A DNA stretch of 64,000 nt from Seriola aureovittata (lineage: Eukaryota; Chordata; Actinopteri; Carangiformes; Carangidae), in assembly GCF_021018895.1 (NCBI RefSeq), contig NC_079369.1, positions 8,377,694 to 8,441,693 of the forward strand, read 5' to 3'. This document shows, one piece after another, positions 59,449-64,000 of this stretch (its first letter is position 1; each line of letters begins with the position of its first letter). The notes beneath the pieces are model-generated. The model made no database searches and was not told the DNA's origin. It worked only from the letters and a program-made list of their open reading frames with translations. Both the position numbers and the translations under genes were made by a program.

Positions 59449-60926
59449 AGGTTTGGTCTCAGGTTTGGTAGGGACACAACAACACCGCCACCCCTCCAGA
59501 ACAAAGGTGTTATAATAACTTACAAGTTAACATCAGTATAGATGGACCATGGTTACGTTATATATAAGTTAGTAATTTACAATTAAACCATAACAGTGTT
59601 TATTTAATCACACTATCACTATAAAACCTCACCTAAAACCCTGAAGGTGCACCTGTTTCCTCATCAGCCTCCTCTACTTCACTGATCTGCTGCTGTTCCA
59701 GCATACAAAATATCATACAGTTGAATCAACAACTGTCTAAAAAATGTTTTATAAAAACTGAATATTATAATCTTCATTTAGAATTTACTGCAGGACTGTC
59801 GTATTAGACTACATCAGTTTCAGCTGGATGTTTCTAATAAAATGCCAACTGAGTGTATATTAGTAATTATCAGTTGGATGCACAGGCTGCAACGAGCCTG
59901 ACTGGAATTGGTTGATGTTCGTGCTGTCCTCACCTGTGAACTGATTCACCTGGCAGCCTAAAGATGTTCTTTAACAGTTTTATCATCATATATTATTATT
60001 ATCACCATGTAACATGGTTTACCTCTTCCCATTAAAATGTAACACAAAACATTTTTTACTCAGAGACAGTTTAACTGACTTACTTTATACTTTTATCAGA
60101 GTACATTTTCACACAGTGATTTTACTTCTACTGTGGTAAAATGTCTTTCAGTAACTGTAGTTTTCTGTTACTGGTAAAGTTTATGCTGCTCTGTTGAAAC
60201 AGTTAATGTTGCTGTTTTCTTCGTCAGAGTGACTAACTACCTGCCGTACATTTAAACTTACACTAGTTCCGACCCAGCACCCAGAGCTCTCTGCTTCTTT
60301 TAGCGACTTTCACTAATTGCTTAGTTGTTTACATGCTGTTCAGATCAGCTAGTTACTTTAGCTTAGCAGCTAGCGCTAGCTTCTCTCTCTCTCGCTCTAT
60401 GTGTCTTGGACCTACAGATGAACTTGCTCATCAGAGTGTGGTGTTGTTCTAACTTCAGTCTGGAGGATTGTGATGTTAACTACATCTTCAGTGATGTCTG
60501 CTGTCTTACCTTCGACACAGCTCAGCTCCTTAACTGGAGATGCGCTGGACTGTGACCATTTGTGTGCACAGCAGCCTTCAGCGTTGATAGGCTATTACCC
60601 GTGACGTCTAACCAATCACATCGTGCTGTGGGCGGGGCATTGCTACAGACCACAGAGTGGACACTACAGATCAGAGACAGATAGCTGCATCAGAGCCAAA
60701 GTTGCTATCTTAAAATTAATTTAATCCATTATTGGCAAAAAAAACAAATAAAAACAAACAAACAATACCGTGCCCACGCCTAGAGCCGGACACGCATCGG
60801 AATAATCTAATATGACTTAACTCCAAACATAGTGAGTGGAAGTTCACTCAGATATTGGTAGGGACAATTCTGTCCTCCCAAAATATTGGTAGGGACATGT
60901 CCCTACGGTCCATATGCAAACCTACG
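59449..60926 (-). mobile_element. Non-autonomous DNA transposon with promoter-like end
   Basis: The left end reads AGGTTTGGTCTCAGGTTTGG then TAGGGACA. The right end on the minus strand reads AGGTTTGCATATGGACCG then TAGGGACA, an imperfect inverted pair of about 28 bases. Further GGTAGGGACA words lie just inside the right end (60857-60866 and 60888-60897). No transposase ORF remains. The superfamily is uncertain; this kind of end is common in fish. Confidence 0.7.
60505..60638 (-). promoter_or_regulatory. Promoter-like segment and first-exon donor inside the transposon
   Basis: On the minus strand, in order, are a GC box (60638-60630), a reversed CCAAT box (60616-60612), a CRE-like GACGTCAC (60608-60601), then a possible short exon ending at 60510 with a consensus donor (GTCGAAG/GTAAGA). 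This is the order expected for a TATA-less promoter and 5' non-coding exon of the lost transposase gene. Confidence 0.45.
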
Positions 60927-62010
60927 CCCTTGTAAGAAGCATCTAAACATTGCAGGTTGTTGAGGTGGAGCTAATTTGAGGTAGTTTGTAGTAGTAGAAG
61001 AAAATGGAAATGTTAATATATACACTGGATGTTCCTCTAAAATCAAAATCACATATCCAAATCATCCAAATCCAAAATCATCTCCAATCTGCTCAACAAT
61101 TTGGCAATGATATCACAGTTTGGGAAGCCACAGAGAGTAGAAATGTGTTCAGGGAACACAATAAAGTAGAGGAACACGTTTCACTTTCAGCTTCCTGTAC
61201 TTTCTCTCTCTTCTACCTACCATAATGGATTGCATGTGCAGAACTGCTGTTTCACCGAATACTAAGAAGACTAAAACAGACACAAGACAGAAAAAAAACA
61301 GGCACAAATAAGAAAATGTACAGTGGTGAAAGAGGGGCCACAGAGAAAAGAAAAAGAAAGAACAGTGAGAGTTCAGTTCGAAGGGGAAGAAGGAGAATAA
61401 AGTGATTACAATTCCAGTCACAACTAGCACAGCAGTTTGTGCAGTGATCCTAGATTTCTTGAGCAACGGAGCAAAGCTGTTCCCAAGGGGCTCATGGGAA
61501 GGCATAGGTCAACCACCCCTTTCCTGACTCACCACATGTTAAAGGAATTCAGCGGTGCATTGTGGGATATGACACTGCTAACCCCCACAACTAAGTTTCC
61601 AAATTACTAACACACACATTCTCCAACCTGTCTGCAATTTCAGTGTTGGAAAAATGAAAAAACGTTGATGTAAAATAGGAACGTGTGATGTGTCATGATA
61701 CTAGGCACATGTAGATTAAAACCCACGCACTGAGTAATGGAGAAACTTATTATACTTTTTTTTTGCAGATATAATTCTCAGTGCAAAATAAGACACCATA
61801 ACCTATTATTCTTTTTATCTCGCCTGTGATGGCTCGTGACGACCTCACTAATGAATGACTTACTAACACAACAAGTGCAGTTTTAGGTATTTAACAATTG
61901 CTTATCACAGTGCTCTTATTCTTATCTGTTTACCAAATGGAGACAGTACGGGCTATTGTACCAGAAAACAAAGATAAGGCAGACAAACAAGATTGTTCTT
62001 ATGTTTGCAA
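60927..62010. other. Intergenic DNA, nothing recognised
   Basis: Short ORFs only, including a low-complexity one at 61149-61505. Confidence 0.4.
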
Positions 62011-62089
62011 TTCTCTTCTCTTCTCTTCTCTTCTCTTCTCTTCTCTTCTCTTCTCTTCTCTTCTCTTCTCTTCTCTTCTCTTCTCTTCT
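62011..62089. repeat. (TTCTC)n microsatellite
   Basis: About 16 TTCTC units. Confidence 0.97.
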
Positions 62090-64000
62090 TTTCCTAACAT
62101 GAAGGTAATTACAAATCTTCTATCGTAACAAATATGTTTGGCTAGAAAAAAGGTGACTTTTTATACATGATGAACATCTTGACAGCCAGAATAGTGGGTG
62201 TCCATTTATGGGCCTGTTTTATAGCAGAGTTTTGCCAGTTTTCTGTCGCATGGTAGGGCCTGGAGCTGTGTTGGGGTGGGGGTAAACGATGGAGCTGATA
62301 GACATCTGTCAGCCAGCCACAGCAAAATGAGGTGAAGAAGAAACAAACCTGTAAAACTGACAAAAAAGAGAGGGAAAGATAGGGGAAAGTGAAGAAGTGA
62401 TTTCTTAGGAGTGAATTTCTTTTGCTTTAGAGGACAAAGAAAATGTTTAAAGGTGGTACAGACAAAATAGAATGACCAATCCAGCCTGGCAGGGCTCCCC
62501 CTGTGCCTGGCCATCTCTGACATCCACAGGCTGAATCCCTGTGAGCCCAGAGGGACTATTTAGAGCCACAACAGGCCTGAGGGAGGGCTCTGCCACAGGT
62601 GGTGTCCAGCAGCTGCTATGTGTCTATATACACAAACACACACCGCCTGCACTAATGCACATTCTCTGAACACACTCTGTCACACACTCACATACCAGCA
62701 TACTGTATGTATAAAAGTGCATGCCAACATATTTTTGTCAAAGGAAAACTCATAGCTAGAACCACAGGTATTTAGATGCATGGCACAGCATGCACACACA
62801 CATACATGACTGATACCGTAAGATAAAGAGACCTGTTTGTACATATGCGATATATATTGTACACACACAGACACAGACACACCCAGGCACTCACACAGAT
62901 ATTCCGTGCACAAACATAATCCACCACTAAACCAAATGATGCATACTGTACACAAACACTCTTGCACCAGGCTATTATTTTAAATATTCTACCCACATCT
63001 GGTCTGCACACATTTCAGCGCAAAGTGTGAATGTCGCTCAAAACCGAAAAAAAAAAAATAAAATTCCCTCATGACACATGACACAATGGTATAAACACGC
63101 AAACATATGCTTGAAAAAGAAAAGGAAAAAAGTATTTCTAAAAAGTGTAGGGTATTCTCATGTGCACCCATTCTCACACCCACACAGATTCCTGTAAGGA
63201 AACTCCAATGCTGCTGTCCATCTTTCAGCTGTAATGCTAGACACACACCCCAAGGAGGGAAAACCCGCAACTTTACAGTTTTACTGGCTGGAATTGACTC
63301 GATTTCTGGGTTATGACAGTCTGCACCACAACTGCCGACATGCCTTTCTTTCTGGCGATTTCAGCTTTGAAAAAAGTCAAGTACATATATCCTAAATGTG
63401 TCCTGAATTTCACAACCTTTTTATTGGTGTAATACCAAAACAGTAAATTTCTGCACTGATTTAATTACATGGAGTTAGATTTCCAGTTGGTGATCATTGT
63501 ACATACAATATATGGCAAATGCAATTATGCTGAAATATGGAGTGGTTTAGTTTGACATTCCTTTTTCCTGAAGTGTAAGCAAAATTCGGTCTGTTATATA
63601 AGACAGAGCAACAAACTCTAATAAATATGGTAAACACTCAATAAATTTCCAAGCAGGACTAGCCATTTTGTAACCAAGCCATTTTGTAACCAAGATGAAC
63701 AACAGCAACAGCAATTTATCCTGAATTCCGGAGCAATGAGGCAACAAATTAAAACAGGCATTAGTGGTGAATTTGAACTCACTTACGGAGCAACAAGACA
63801 CATGACTGACAGAAACGTTATGCAAACCCACCCACAATTGTCCCTTTCATTGGTCCCAGGATTCAGACTTGTTGCCTTCCAAACGTGTGACTCAAGAAAA
63901 GAGGGAGAGAGCTACGACTAGGTGGGTGGGATTCATTAAAATAATAAAATAAAATAAAAAGCCGACAGCAAATTTAACTCCATAACAAAACATAATGAGA
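62090..64000. other. Intergenic DNA to the end of the window
   Basis: AC-rich stretches near 62625-62700 and 62860-62900. Bases 62500-62610 are GC-balanced and non-repetitive. No gene is supported. Confidence 0.4.

Noticed and set aside
61149..61505. 118-codon minus-strand ORF rich in Phe and Leu
   Set aside because: Looks like a membrane protein only because of an A/G-rich + strand; no family, no partner exons.
42023..62089. CRISPR-like arrays
   Set aside because: The regular repeats are microsatellites with 2-5 base units and no spacers; the organism is a vertebrate.

Overview
The window is vertebrate nuclear DNA, almost certainly from a ray-finned fish and probably a percomorph. Coding regions are short exons with GT-AG introns. 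Intergenic DNA is rich in microsatellites and in relics of hAT, piggyBac, Tc1 and tRNA-SINE elements of kinds common in fish. The recognisable genes are a granzyme-like serine protease cluster, a spindlin, and a MIC13/HSD11B1L pair.

Positions 1-19342 hold a tandem cluster of granzyme/duodenase-like proteases on the + strand. It contains a partial last exon (2-130), an intact gene (2592-3804), two sets of decayed exons (about 5082-5160 and 6134-6290), two nearly identical genes (9309-10677 and 13023-14391) on tandem duplication units of about 4.3 and 3.5 kb, a pseudogene with only exons 4-5 (15398-15893), and a more divergent granzyme A/K-like gene (17560-19342). All intact members have the His-Asp-Ser triad and five coding exons with the same intron phases. 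This is a birth-and-death immune protease array.

Positions 19343-25190 are intergenic, with a decayed zinc-ribbon ORF (about 21490-22178) and a hAT element with a broken transposase (22642-24647). A spindlin gene follows (26099-28333, + strand) with a long probable 3'UTR to about 30310. MIC13 (33224 to 30783, - strand) converges on it. MIC13 and HSD11B1L (33741-39845, + strand) are head to head about 0.5 kb apart; the same two genes are neighbours in human. HSD11B1L intron 1 carries a piggyBac deletion derivative and a truncated Tc1 transposase.

From 39846 to the end I found no credible protein-coding gene. The region holds a SINE, microsatellites, long polypyrimidine tracts, a 1.5-kb transposon with inverted ends that keeps a promoter-like segment, and several stretches that look like conserved non-coding or enhancer DNA. 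That last reading is a guess from composition and motifs only. I see no CRISPR, operon or prokaryotic feature.
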